Shown here: piece after piece, positions 9,468-17,977 of the stretch
Layout: each line of letters begins with the position of its first letter
How positions within the stretch are numbered: position 1 is the first letter of the stretch
The notes under the pieces: model-generated
Database searches by the model: none
Seen by the model: only the letters and a program-made list of their open reading frames with translations
Told to the model about the DNA's origin: nothing
NCBI GenBank assembly: GCA_017478245.1
Contig: JAFVDW010000096.1
Location: 1-35,506 of the forward strand
Reading direction: 5' to 3'
Length of the DNA stretch: 35,506 nucleotides
Source of the DNA: Lachnospiraceae bacterium
GTDB lineage: Bacteria; Bacillota; Clostridia; Lachnospirales; Lachnospiraceae
Translations under genes and position numbers: made by a program

Positions 9468-10930
9468 GTTTAAAAAAGAGATTGATTGCAACAGCAGCCG
9501 TGATCGCCATGGCTGCTGCCGCAATGTATGGAAGTACCTTTGAAATGAGGTCGGAAGCAGAGGTAGAAGAGAAATATTCCCTGTTTGGAGACAAGGAAAC
9601 CATTTACTTTTGGTATGCAGATGATACACTGACGAATTACTTGAACAGTGCAGCGGTATCCTTTGGGGAACAGGAGGGGGTTCGCGTGCTTCCTGTGCTG
9701 ACCTCCGAGAGCGAGTATCTGGAGGCAATCAACGATGCGTCTCTGCGCACGGATCAGATACCGGATGTGTATCTTCTGACCAACGATTCGCTGGGGAAGG
9801 CGTATCTGGCAGGATTGGCAAGCGAGATCATTGATGAAGCTGGGGTGTGCAGCGAAACGAATTTTCCGAAGGCAGCATTGTCAGCGGTATCCTATAAGGA
9901 TAAATATATAGCATATCCATTGTCTTATGAGACCAGTGTACTGGTGTATAATGAGACCTATCTGGCGGAATGGGCGAGACAGCAGGCTGTAAAAGCGTTG
10001 GAGGAAGAAGAGATTCCGGAAGATATGGAGGACGCCTTGACAGATGATATCGCAGCAAATGACGCGTCGGAAAATGATACACCGGAGAATGACGCTGCCG
10101 CGCAGGAAGAGCCGGGTAATGATAATCGTTTGTCTAAGTTGACGGAGGAAGAATATTTGGAGGCTGCGGTTCCTGCTACGGTGGATGACATTCTATATTT
10201 TGCGGATACCTTTGATGTGCCGGAAAATGTAGAGGGTGTTCTGAAATGGGATGTCTCGGACATCTTTTACAATTACTGGTTTGTAGGAGAATATATGATT
10301 GTAGGCGGTGATAAGGGAGATGATACAAAGCTCCTTGACATCAGTAACCAGGAAACCATACAATGCCTTGAGGCTTATAAGGGGATGAATCAATTCTTTT
10401 CTATTGAGCCGGACACGATTACCTATGATTCGGTGGTGGATGATTTTGTGAACGGAAGGACTGTGTTCACCATTGCGACTACGGATATTGTGAAGCGTCT
10501 GGAGGAGGCTAAGGAAGAAGGAAATTTTGCTTATGACTACGGTATTGCCACATTGCCGGATGTCAATGCGGAGCTTGACAGCAGATCCATGTCAGTGACC
10601 AATACAGTGGTGGTCAATGGCTATTCTGCCCATAAGGAGCTTGCCAATCGGTTTGCGCAATACCTGACCGGTGAGTTTTCGTCAGATATGTACGAGAGAA
10701 CAGGAAAAGTCCCGGCTCTGCTGAAAGGATGTCAGTCAGGAGCTTTGCAAATCATGATGCTTGCATACGAGGACAGTGTACCTCTTCCCAAAATGATGGA
10801 GACAGAGAATTTCTGGATGTATCTGGAGGTGCTTTTTTCCAAGATATGGAATGGTGCTGATGTGGCGGAGGCTTTGGGAGAGTTAGATGCTCAGATGCGC
10901 GTGCAGTTGGGGCACATTGAATTACAGTAA
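9464..10930 (+). CDS. Extracellular solute-binding protein, ABC type, with acidic insertion
   Basis: About 488 residues. The N-terminus has a Lys-rich start and a hydrophobic core (RLIATAAVIAMAAAAMYG), so it is exported or anchored, but it has no lipobox Cys, unlike most Gram-positive binding proteins. The middle and C-terminal parts read like family-1 (sugar-type) binding proteins, for example YSAHKELANRFAQYLTG. A low-complexity block rich in Asp, Glu, Asn and Ala occupies roughly 10000-10130. The start ATG overlaps the argD stop, so it is probably translationally coupled. No permease or ATPase gene lies nearby. The ligand is unknown. Confidence 0.75.
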   Translation: MSLKKRLIATAAVIAMAAAAMYGSTFEMRSEAEVEEKYSLFGDKETIYFWYADDTLTNYLNSAAVSFGEQEGVRVLPVLTSESEYLEAINDASLRTDQIPDVYLLTNDSLGKAYLAGLASEIIDEAGVCSETNFPKAALSAVSYKDKYIAYPLSYETSVLVYNETYLAEWARQQAVKALEEEEIPEDMEDALTDDIAANDASENDTPENDAAAQEEPGNDNRLSKLTEEEYLEAAVPATVDDILYFADTFDVPENVEGVLKWDVSDIFYNYWFVGEYMIVGGDKGDDTKLLDISNQETIQCLEAYKGMNQFFSIEPDTITYDSVVDDFVNGRTVFTIATTDIVKRLEEAKEEGNFAYDYGIATLPDVNAELDSRSMSVTNTVVVNGYSAHKELANRFAQYLTGEFSSDMYERTGKVPALLKGCQSGALQIMMLAYEDSVPLPKMMETENFWMYLEVLFSKIWNGADVAEALGELDAQMRVQLGHIELQ

Positions 10931-10940
10931 GTATAATTTG

Positions 10941-11007
10941 CCAATCATGGGACAAACTATCATCAGATAAAGCTCTGGAAAGGTGGTATTCCCATGATTG
11001 GTTTTTT
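10941..11007 (+). promoter_or_regulatory. Terminator-like hairpin overlapping the next gene's start
   Basis: CCAATCATGGGA (10941-10952) is the exact reverse complement of TCCCATGATTGG (10990-11001), and six T follow (11002-11007). The 37-nt loop carries the AAAGGTGG ribosome site. The 3' arm contains the ATG (10994) of the YdcZ-type gene. It can act as a terminator for the upstream operon, as a translation-blocking fold, or both. Confidence 0.6.
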
Positions 11008-11428
11008 GATTGCATTACTATCAGGAGCTCTGATGAGCGTGCAAGGTGTTTTCAATACACAGGTGACGAAGGCATCCAGTATTTGGGCTGCCAGTGCATT
11101 TGTGCAGTTTACTGCGCTGTTGGTTTGTCTGGGGGCGTGGATGTTCTCTGATAGGAGTTCGTTGCTGAAGGTATTTGCGGTGCAACCCAAATTTATGCTT
11201 CTAGGCGGTGCAATCGGTGCCTTTATCACCTACACTGTCATTAAAAGTATGGATTTGTTGGGACCGGCTAAGGCAGTGATGCTGATTGTGGTAGCGCAGC
11301 TTTTGGTGGCGTATCTGATAGAACTGGCAGGGTGGTTCGGAGTGGAAAAGCAGCCATGGGAGTGGAGAAAAGCGCTCGGCATGGCAATAGCGATTGTGGG
11401 AATTATTCTATTTAAATGGCAGAAGTAG
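10994..11428 (+). CDS. DMT-superfamily membrane protein, YdcZ (DUF606) type
   Basis: 144 residues with four or five hydrophobic helices (starting MIGFLIALLSGALMSVQGVF) and a short cytoplasmic KWQK tail. The N-terminal helix with the Gln-Gly-x-x-Asn pattern (SVQGVFNTQV) is characteristic of the YdcZ family, half-size relatives of EamA transporters that usually work as dimers. The substrate is unknown. A ribosome site AAAGGTGG lies 6 nt before the ATG, inside the hairpin loop described separately. Confidence 0.85.
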   Translation: MIGFLIALLSGALMSVQGVFNTQVTKASSIWAASAFVQFTALLVCLGAWMFSDRSSLLKVFAVQPKFMLLGGAIGAFITYTVIKSMDLLGPAKAVMLIVVAQLLVAYLIELAGWFGVEKQPWEWRKALGMAIAIVGIILFKWQK

Positions 11429-11455
11429 ATTGATAAAAAATAAACAAAAAGTCTC

Positions 11456-11484
11456 TTGTGAATTGTCCGCAATTATATTACAAT
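11456..11484 (+). promoter_or_regulatory. Candidate comEA promoter
   Basis: TTGTGA (11456-11461), 17 bp, TACAAT (11479-11484), in the gap before comEA. Confidence 0.55.
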
Positions 11485-11520
11485 AAAAATCACCAGCATA
11501 GAGAGGCACCCTTGCGTGAT

Positions 11521-11537
11521 ATCCGGTGGAACCGGAT
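11521..11537 (+). other. Short hairpin in comEA leader
   Basis: ATCCGGT-GGA-ACCGGAT forms a perfect 7-bp stem with a 3-nt loop, ending 7 nt before the GAGGG ribosome site of comEA. There is no T-run, so it is not a terminator. It may stabilise the mRNA or bind a protein. I see no known riboswitch in this leader. Confidence 0.5.
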
Positions 11538-11552
11538 GGAAAGTGAGGGACT

Positions 11553-12218
11553 ATGAGGAACAGGAAATACAATAAAATCGTATCTGCTATATGTGGACTT
11601 TTTTTAGGAGTGCTTTGTCTGGCGTCAGGCTGTACCCATCATGATGCAACGTTAGTCATACCGCAGACTGTAGAAACAGGGAATGATGTGCTCTCTGTGC
11701 CTGCGGATGTGGGAACAGTTGCAGAGACATACAAAGAGTCATACCGGGAGGCAGAGGAAGCTTTTGAGCAAGGAAGCAAAGAGTCTGAGCAGAAGAGGAT
11801 TTGTGTGTATGTCTGCGGTGCAGTGGAGCATCCCGGCGTGGTGGAGCTTCCGGAGGGAAGCAGAGTGGCAGATGCGCTGCGGGCAGCAGGCGGTTTTGCG
11901 CCGGATGCAAGAGAGGATCTTGTGAATCTGGCGGAATGGATACAGGATGGGCAGATGCTGCGCTTTCCCGGAGTGGATGAGGTGTGGATAGCGGAAGGGG
12001 AAGGGAAGTCGGACGTTAATGGAAGGATAGACATTAACACGGCGGACATCGCACAGTTGACAGCCCTGAACGGAATCGGTAATGCGAGAGCGCAGGATAT
12101 TGTTACATATAGAGAGGCTCATGGACGCTTTGAAACCATTGAAGACATCAAAAAGGTGCCGGGAATCAAGGACAGCATTTTTGAAAAAATAAGTGATCAG
12201 ATTACCGTACGGGAATAA
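11553..12218 (+). CDS. comEA: ComEA-like DNA-binding competence lipoprotein
   Basis: 221 residues. The signal sequence ends in a lipobox (CLASGC), so the protein is probably a lipoprotein on the outer face of the membrane, whereas classical ComEA has an uncleaved membrane anchor. A spacer of about 60 residues leads to an SLBB domain (RICVYVCGAVEHPGVVELP) and then a helix-hairpin-helix DNA-binding pair (INTADIAQLTALNGIGNARA and KKVPGIKDSIFEKI). ComEA binds incoming DNA and delivers it to the ComEC channel. comEC lies about 3.5 kb downstream, separated by three genes. Confidence 0.9.
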   Translation: MRNRKYNKIVSAICGLFLGVLCLASGCTHHDATLVIPQTVETGNDVLSVPADVGTVAETYKESYREAEEAFEQGSKESEQKRICVYVCGAVEHPGVVELPEGSRVADALRAAGGFAPDAREDLVNLAEWIQDGQMLRFPGVDEVWIAEGEGKSDVNGRIDINTADIAQLTALNGIGNARAQDIVTYREAHGRFETIEDIKKVPGIKDSIFEKISDQITVRE

Positions 12219-12252
12219 AAGGAATGAAGCGATAGAAGGAGAGGAGATAGGA

Positions 12253-12948
12253 ATGGCAGCGAGAAAAGCCCTGGTGGTGGACGATGAGAAATTAATTGTA
12301 AAAGGAATCCGTTTCAGCCTGGAACAGGATAATATGGAGGTAGATTGCGCGTATGATGGTGAAGAGGCACTGGAATATGTGCGCAACAACCATTATGACA
12401 TTATTCTGTTGGATGTGATGCTCCCCAAGCTTACAGGCTTTGAAGTGTGTCAGCAGATCAGAGAATTCTCTAATGTGCCTATTATTATGCTGACAGCTAA
12501 GGGTGATGACATGGATAAGATTCTGGGGCTGGATTATGGTGCGGATGATTATATTACGAAGCCCTTTAATATTCTGGAGGTAAAAGCGCGTATCAAGGCG
12601 ATTATGAGACGGATTGAACCCAAAAAGACCCCCGGTGAGGCGGCGAAGATCATCGAAAGTGGAGATATGCGTCTGGATTGTGAGGGTAGACGAACCTTTA
12701 TTGCAGGCAAGGAGATTGGGCTGACCGCCAAGGAGTTCGAGGTGTTGGAGCTTTTGATGCTCAATCCCAACAAGGTCTACAGCAGGGAGAGTCTTCTAAA
12801 GTTGGTATGGGGAGAAGATTACCCCGGCGATGTCCGCACGGTGGATGTACATATCAGACGCCTGCGTGAGAAGGTGGAGGAGAATCCCAGTGAGCCAAAG
12901 TACGTTCACACAAAATGGGGAGTGGGCTATTATTTTCGCAATGAATAG
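12253..12948 (+). CDS. OmpR/PhoB-family response regulator
   Basis: 232 residues. The receiver domain has the acidic pair in VVDDEK, phospho-acceptor Asp54 in IILLDVMLP, Thr in MLTAKG and Lys in ITKPF. The C-terminal winged-helix DNA-binding domain ends in RTVDVHIRRLREKVEENP and KWGVGYYF. The ATG at 12253 follows GAGGAGATAG. An earlier in-frame GTG (12193) overlaps comEA and has no ribosome site. It is 9 nt from the histidine kinase gene, forming a two-component pair. The overall pattern resembles WalR/PhoP-type regulators, but targets cannot be named. Confidence 0.93.
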   Translation: MAARKALVVDDEKLIVKGIRFSLEQDNMEVDCAYDGEEALEYVRNNHYDIILLDVMLPKLTGFEVCQQIREFSNVPIIMLTAKGDDMDKILGLDYGADDYITKPFNILEVKARIKAIMRRIEPKKTPGEAAKIIESGDMRLDCEGRRTFIAGKEIGLTAKEFEVLELLMLNPNKVYSRESLLKLVWGEDYPGDVRTVDVHIRRLREKVEENPSEPKYVHTKWGVGYYFRNE

Positions 12949-12957
12949 GTTTGAAAG

Positions 12958-14466
12958 ATGATATCAAAGATAAAAGAACGAATGCTACATATACTGACGC
13001 TGCGAAGTCTTCGTGCCAGAATTTTCGTGCTCATGCTGGTGATCGGTATTGTTCCCAGTGTTCTGATGCGCCATGGAATCGTGAACAATTATGAGGAACG
13101 CGCGGTAGAGCAGCGTACGACAGCCGTGCAGAATCAGCTAATGATTATTGCCAATCATTTGATCAGTAACAATTACATCACGAACTACCGGTCACAGGAA
13201 CAGACATTTATCAATTCCAGAGAGGTTATCAATGCGGAGCTGGATATGCTCTCCAGTCTTTATGAGGGGCGTGTTATGATTATTGACAGCAACCTCAAGA
13301 TCGTGAAAGATACCTATGGAATCAGTGAGGGAAAAATCATGATCTCGGAGGAGGTTATCAAATGCTTCAGAGGAGATAACACATCTCACTATGATCCGGA
13401 GCATGGTTATATTGAGATGACGACGCCGATCATGGATACCACATCCACCACCTCCGGAGATGGAAATAGCGATGCAAATGCGGTGAGAGGTGTGATGCTT
13501 ACCAGTATTTCCACAGATAGTATTGTGACGACCATGGAGATTTTGTACCGGAATTCTATTATTTTGGAGGTGCTGATGATCTTGGCAATCGTGGTGCTTG
13601 CCATGATATTGTCCAATATATTAATCAAGCCCTTCAATCGTGTGACAGAAGCCTTTATGAATGTGAAGGCAGGTTATAGCGATGAGAAGATTTCGGTGCC
13701 GGATTATGTGGAGACAGTACATATTGTAGACGCGTTCAACCAAGTGTTGAAGCGTATGAAGGTATTGGACGATTCCAGACAGGAATTTGTTGCCAATGTG
13801 TCTCATGAACTGAAAACACCTATGACTTCTATAAAGGTCTTGGCGGATTCTCTTCTGATGCAGGAAAATGCACCGGCAGAGCTCTATCGGGAGTTCATGG
13901 AAGATATCGTGTCGGAAATTGATAGAGAGAATCAGATTATTACAGATTTGCTGGCTCTGGTGAAGATGGACAAAAAGGTTCAGGATCTCAATATCGTTGC
14001 CCTGAATATCAACGATTTGACAGAATTAATCTTAAAGAGACTCCGTCCCATCGCCCGTAAAAAGGACGTGGAGGTGGTTTTTGAGAGTGTTCGTCCTGTA
14101 GTGGCAGAGGTGGATGAGGTCAAGATGACATTGATCATGACCAATCTGGTGGAGAATGCAATCAAGTACAATAAGGAGCACGGTTGGGTCAAGGTGGTGT
14201 TGGATGCGGACCATCAGTATTTTATGTTTTCGGTAAGTGATTCGGGTTTGGGTATCCCCGAAGAATCCATCGCGCATATCTATGAACGATTCTACCGTGT
14301 AGATAAATCTCATTCCCGTGAGATAGGCGGTACCGGTCTGGGGCTGGCGATTACCAAGAGTGCAGTGCTGATGCACAGAGGCTCTATCACAGTCACCAGT
14401 ACGGAAGGAGAGGGGACAAGTTTTCTTGTGAAAATACCGCTTACCTATATGGGAAATAAAAGTTGA
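12958..14466 (+). CDS. Membrane sensor histidine kinase, HAMP-HisKA-HATPase
   Basis: 502 residues. A first membrane helix near residues 20-38 (IFVLMLVIGIVPSVLM), an extracytoplasmic sensor of about 160 residues and a second helix near 197-222 are followed by a HAMP-like linker (NILIKPFNRVTEAFMNVKAG). The H-box FVANVSHELKTPMTSIKVL contains His283. The N-box is NLVENAIKYN, and the G-boxes are SDSGLGIPEE and GGTGLGLAI. The layout is that of a PhoR/WalK-like kinase without a PAS domain. It is co-transcribed with the upstream regulator and followed 23 nt later by the GerMN lipoprotein, possibly an accessory of the same system. Confidence 0.93.
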   Translation: MISKIKERMLHILTLRSLRARIFVLMLVIGIVPSVLMRHGIVNNYEERAVEQRTTAVQNQLMIIANHLISNNYITNYRSQEQTFINSREVINAELDMLSSLYEGRVMIIDSNLKIVKDTYGISEGKIMISEEVIKCFRGDNTSHYDPEHGYIEMTTPIMDTTSTTSGDGNSDANAVRGVMLTSISTDSIVTTMEILYRNSIILEVLMILAIVVLAMILSNILIKPFNRVTEAFMNVKAGYSDEKISVPDYVETVHIVDAFNQVLKRMKVLDDSRQEFVANVSHELKTPMTSIKVLADSLLMQENAPAELYREFMEDIVSEIDRENQIITDLLALVKMDKKVQDLNIVALNINDLTELILKRLRPIARKKDVEVVFESVRPVVAEVDEVKMTLIMTNLVENAIKYNKEHGWVKVVLDADHQYFMFSVSDSGLGIPEESIAHIYERFYRVDKSHSREIGGTGLGLAITKSAVLMHRGSITVTSTEGEGTSFLVKIPLTYMGNKS

Positions 14467-14489
14467 GTGTAACGATAAGGACTTAGCGT

Positions 14490-15410
14490 ATGAAGAAGAT
14501 AGTTTGTTTGTTGGAATTGAGTTTACTGCTGTTTTTTTGCATGGTACAGACAGCCTGCAGCAGGGAGCATCTGGATCCGGAGAAGACCTTTCAGATATAC
14601 AGTGTCAGTAACTCTGAGACCAAGGTGGAGGCGCATCCTGTGGAGATACAGTCGGAGAATACGTCGGAACAGTTGGAGGAATTGATTGCGTGTCTGTCTA
14701 CGATGCCGGAAAAGCTGGAGTACAAGCCGCCTTTTACGTTTGGATTTGAGGCACAGCAGGTGGAACTGAAGGATGGGATGCTGCGAATTGATGTGGATAC
14801 TGCTTATTTGAATCTGACGGGAACTACGGAGGTGTTGGTGCGCGCGGCGATTGTACGAACCCTGACCCAGTTGGATGATGTGAAATATGTGGAAATCACA
14901 GTAAACGGAAGTCAGTTATATGACAATAATGATGAGCTTGTAGGATGGATGAATGCAGAAATGTTCATCAATAATGATGGCAATGCGATCAACACCTACG
15001 AGCTCACTCGTGTGATGCTATATTTTGCCAATGAAAATGGGGATAAACTGATTCCGAATTATCGCGAAAAACATTATTCTACCAATACGCCCCTGGAGCG
15101 GTTTGTGGTGGAGGAATTGATTGCGGGACCCAGCGGACAGGTGGATGGGATCTATCCTTCTATCAATCCGGAGACCAAAATTGTCAGTATCTCCACAAAG
15201 GATGGGATATGTTATGTGAATCTGGATTCTGCATTCCTGACAGTGACAGGTAATGTATCCACGGATATTTCTATTTATTCCATTGTCAATTCATTGGTGG
15301 AACTGAATAATATCAACAAGGTGCAGATTTTGATAAACGGCGAAGTACCGACGTCGTTTCAGTCCACCTATGAGCGCAATCTGGACTATGTGACAACTTT
15401 GGATATGTGA
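14490..15410 (+). CDS. Lipoprotein with two GerMN domains
   Basis: 306 residues with a lipoprotein signal (hydrophobic core then MVQTACSRE). Two GerMN repeats are visible: about residues 75-165 (LRIDVDTAYLNLTGTTE... VEITVNGSQLYD) and 200-300 (CYVNLDSAFLTVTGN... VQILINGEVP). GerMN domains occur in spore-germination GerM and in LpqB/YcdA-like lipoproteins. The gene follows a histidine kinase, as LpqB follows MtrB in actinobacteria, so a link to envelope signalling is plausible (inference). Confidence 0.87.
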   Translation: MKKIVCLLELSLLLFFCMVQTACSREHLDPEKTFQIYSVSNSETKVEAHPVEIQSENTSEQLEELIACLSTMPEKLEYKPPFTFGFEAQQVELKDGMLRIDVDTAYLNLTGTTEVLVRAAIVRTLTQLDDVKYVEITVNGSQLYDNNDELVGWMNAEMFINNDGNAINTYELTRVMLYFANENGDKLIPNYREKHYSTNTPLERFVVEELIAGPSGQVDGIYPSINPETKIVSISTKDGICYVNLDSAFLTVTGNVSTDISIYSIVNSLVELNNINKVQILINGEVPTSFQSTYERNLDYVTTLDM

Positions 15411-15413
15411 TAG

Positions 15414-15665
15414 ACCTATTCATGTTATCAGGGGATTGCGAAACATCTATAATTGTTCATAAAATTGTGCAAATCGTACAATTCCATAGCAGACGCGCTT
15501 TCGCTCCGACCTCTCCGTAGCGGCACATAAGGTGCCTGGCACTTACAGTGTCGTAGTACGTCACCTAAGTGCCGACGGCTCGCTAGGGTCTGCGTATGGA
15601 AATGTACGTCTTGCACAATTACGATAACATTCTAAGTGAGTTTCGCAAATACCTATTCATATTAT
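15414..15665. repeat. MITE-like imperfect inverted repeat flanked by direct repeats
   Basis: Left and right arms of about 60 bp (about 15436-15496 and 15588-15648) pair as reverse complements with few gaps. Matching blocks include TTGCGAAAC/GTTTCGCAA, AATTGTGCAA/TTGCACAATT and GTACA/TGTAC. The centre adds smaller hairpins such as GGCAC/GTGCC and GGCACTTA/TAAGTGCC. ACCTATTCATGTTAT (15414-15428) and ACCTATTCATATTAT (15651-15665) flank the palindrome, 14 of 15 identical, like a target duplication. There is no ORF inside. It lies between the GerMN gene and comEC. Confidence 0.7.
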
Positions 15666-15685
15666 AAGAGAAAGGGGGATGGGAC

Positions 15686-17977
15686 ATGAGGCGACCGCTT
15701 TTTGCGGTATGCCTGTGTATTGTGATGCTGATTGCCTTGTGGGAAGGCTGGCATGGTGAAGCTTTGCGTGGAGCAGATGATCCTATGCAGTCTGAAAGCG
15801 GCAATGTGATTACGGTCACAGGACAGGTATATCAGAGAGACAGCCAATCATTTATCATAAAATCTGTAAGCATTTATCAAGAAGCTCAGGAGGCTGCAGT
15901 ATCGCAGCAGAATATTCCGTATCATAACATTGAAAGTAAATACAATATCATCTGTGAATCGACACAGGAGCAGTGTGACCGTATTCGTTTGGGCTGCACT
16001 GTTTTTCTGGAAGGAACATACTATGATTACCCTATCGCTACCAATCCGGGTGAGTTTGATGCGCGGGCGTATTACCGTACCCTTGGTATTTCGGGGACAT
16101 TGCGTGAGGTGAACATTCTTGCGGTTGGAGAGGATGCTTCTACACTTCTGGAGTCTTTATATGCCCTTCGTGTACATTGGCGACAGCGTCTGTATCAAGT
16201 ATTTCCGGAGCGGGAGGCATCTATTATGTCAACAATGCTCTTGGGGGAAAAAGAAGGGTTGGATCCCGATGTGAAAGCATTGTATCGCAGAAATGGAATG
16301 CTCCATATACTCAGTATTTCGGGACTGCATATTTCAATTATAGGAATGGGTCTCTTCAGGCTACTTAGAAAATTAGGATTGCCGCCCTGGGCGGCGGCAG
16401 TCACAGGCAGTGTGATACTGGTGTTATATGGTTTGTTGACTGGCATGAGCGTGTCGGCGTGTCGTGCCATCGGAATGTATGTGATCCGGATGTTGGCAGA
16501 GGTGGCAGGGCGCACCTATGATATGCTGACTTCACTAGGGATATTGGCAGTTGTGATGCTGGTCGGCAATCCAGCATATTTGCATCATCAGGGGTTTCTG
16601 CTTTCCTTCGGGGCGGTTCTGGGAATTACCGTACTGGAACCCGGCTTGCTATTGCAAATAGAGAAGGGGGAAGCGAAACGCTATGAAGCAAAGACTTGGA
16701 AACTGTTTTGTAAGAGTGCAGTAAATGGATTTTGCCAAAAGAGTGTGCAGGCATTATGCAGTGGACTTGCTGTCAGTCTCGCCACATTGCCGATACAGCT
16801 TTGGTTTTATTATGAAGTGCCGGTCTATTCTCTTTTTCTGAATTTTATGATTCTTCCCTTCATGAGTGCTGTCATGATTTGTGGCTTGTTGGTAATGTTG
16901 GTGCCGGGCACAGGTGGGGTGGGAACGATTAATGTGTTGATTCTCACGGGATATGAAAAGCTTTGCAGATGGTTTGACTTATTTCCGTTCCACACATGGA
17001 ATCCCGGACGACCGACAGTATGGCAGCTTGGATTGTATTATGGCTCGCTGTTGGCGTTTGCATGGCTTGGGCAGAGACAAACCCGGAAGAAAAGCTTTGC
17101 AGTGGAGAGATTGCTGCCGGTATTGTCGATTCTGCTGCTGTGCCTTCGCTTTCCGGAAGAGAATCGGGTTACTATTTTAGATGTGGGGCAGGGAGATGGC
17201 ATCGTGTTAGAGACGGCTGCAGGAGAGGTTTATCTGGTGGATTGTGGCAGTAGTAGCAGAAGCAAGGTGGGCAAATATGTGCTGTTGCCCTATCTGAAAT
17301 ATAGAGGGATTCAAAGAATCGATGCGGTATTTCTGACCCATGGGGATTTTGACCATTATGGAGGAATTGTTGAGCTTTTACAAAGCGCAGAAGAAGCAGG
17401 TATCGAAATTGGTGAACTGGTATTTCCCGACATTGCACTTCAACAGAGACAGGAGGCATTTGCGCCCCTTTTTCAGGTGCTTGGGGAGATGGAGCACCCG
17501 ATTCCTGTGGGATATCTGAAGGCGGGAGACAGATGGGAGACGAAGACGGCGACGTTTACCTGCCTTCATCCACCGGAGCAATTTGTCGGGGAGCGTAATG
17601 CGTCATCCCAGTGCCTGGTGGCAGAGTTTGGTAAGAATGGGGCAAAGGGTTCGATTTTGCTTACGGGGGATGTGGAGGAGATGGGAGAAGCATTACTGCT
17701 TGAGGAGCTGCAGAGACGAAACATACGAGCGCTTTCTGTTTTGAAGGTTGCACATCATGGCTCTCGTTATTCCACCGGGGAGGCTTTCTTAAATCAGATT
17801 GATATGAAGCTTGCGGTCATATCCTGCGGAAGCAATAATCGCTACGGTCATCCCCATCAGGAGCTCATGGAGAGACTGGAAAAAGAAAACGCCCCTATCC
17901 TGAAAACATCGGATACGGGCGCGATTACGATTTTGTTTCAACGGGATAGGCTCGTAGTTACAACACAGATAAAATAA
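15686..17977 (+). CDS. comEC: DNA internalisation competence protein ComEC/Rec2
   Basis: A 763-residue polytopic protein, complete by family standards. An N-terminal OB/DUF4131 region is followed by the competence domain with many helices, including the conserved LHILSISGLHISIIGMGLFR and LYGLLTGMSVSACRA segments. The C-terminal metallo-beta-lactamase domain contains FLTHGDFDHYGGI, LLTGDVEE and VAHHGSRYS. ComEC forms the channel for single-stranded DNA in transformation, and the MBL part probably degrades the other strand. The ATG at 15686 follows GAAAGGGGGAT. The 3' end overlaps the 3' end of holA by 20 nt on the other strand. Confidence 0.94.
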   Translation: MRRPLFAVCLCIVMLIALWEGWHGEALRGADDPMQSESGNVITVTGQVYQRDSQSFIIKSVSIYQEAQEAAVSQQNIPYHNIESKYNIICESTQEQCDRIRLGCTVFLEGTYYDYPIATNPGEFDARAYYRTLGISGTLREVNILAVGEDASTLLESLYALRVHWRQRLYQVFPEREASIMSTMLLGEKEGLDPDVKALYRRNGMLHILSISGLHISIIGMGLFRLLRKLGLPPWAAAVTGSVILVLYGLLTGMSVSACRAIGMYVIRMLAEVAGRTYDMLTSLGILAVVMLVGNPAYLHHQGFLLSFGAVLGITVLEPGLLLQIEKGEAKRYEAKTWKLFCKSAVNGFCQKSVQALCSGLAVSLATLPIQLWFYYEVPVYSLFLNFMILPFMSAVMICGLLVMLVPGTGGVGTINVLILTGYEKLCRWFDLFPFHTWNPGRPTVWQLGLYYGSLLAFAWLGQRQTRKKSFAVERLLPVLSILLLCLRFPEENRVTILDVGQGDGIVLETAAGEVYLVDCGSSSRSKVGKYVLLPYLKYRGIQRIDAVFLTHGDFDHYGGIVELLQSAEEAGIEIGELVFPDIALQQRQEAFAPLFQVLGEMEHPIPVGYLKAGDRWETKTATFTCLHPPEQFVGERNASSQCLVAEFGKNGAKGSILLTGDVEEMGEALLLEELQRRNIRALSVLKVAHHGSRYSTGEAFLNQIDMKLAVISCGSNNRYGHPHQELMERLEKENAPILKTSDTGAITILFQRDRLVVTTQIK

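Noticed and set aside
11485-11552. Riboswitch in the comEA leader
   Set aside because: Only one short hairpin is visible and no known aptamer motif was recognised.
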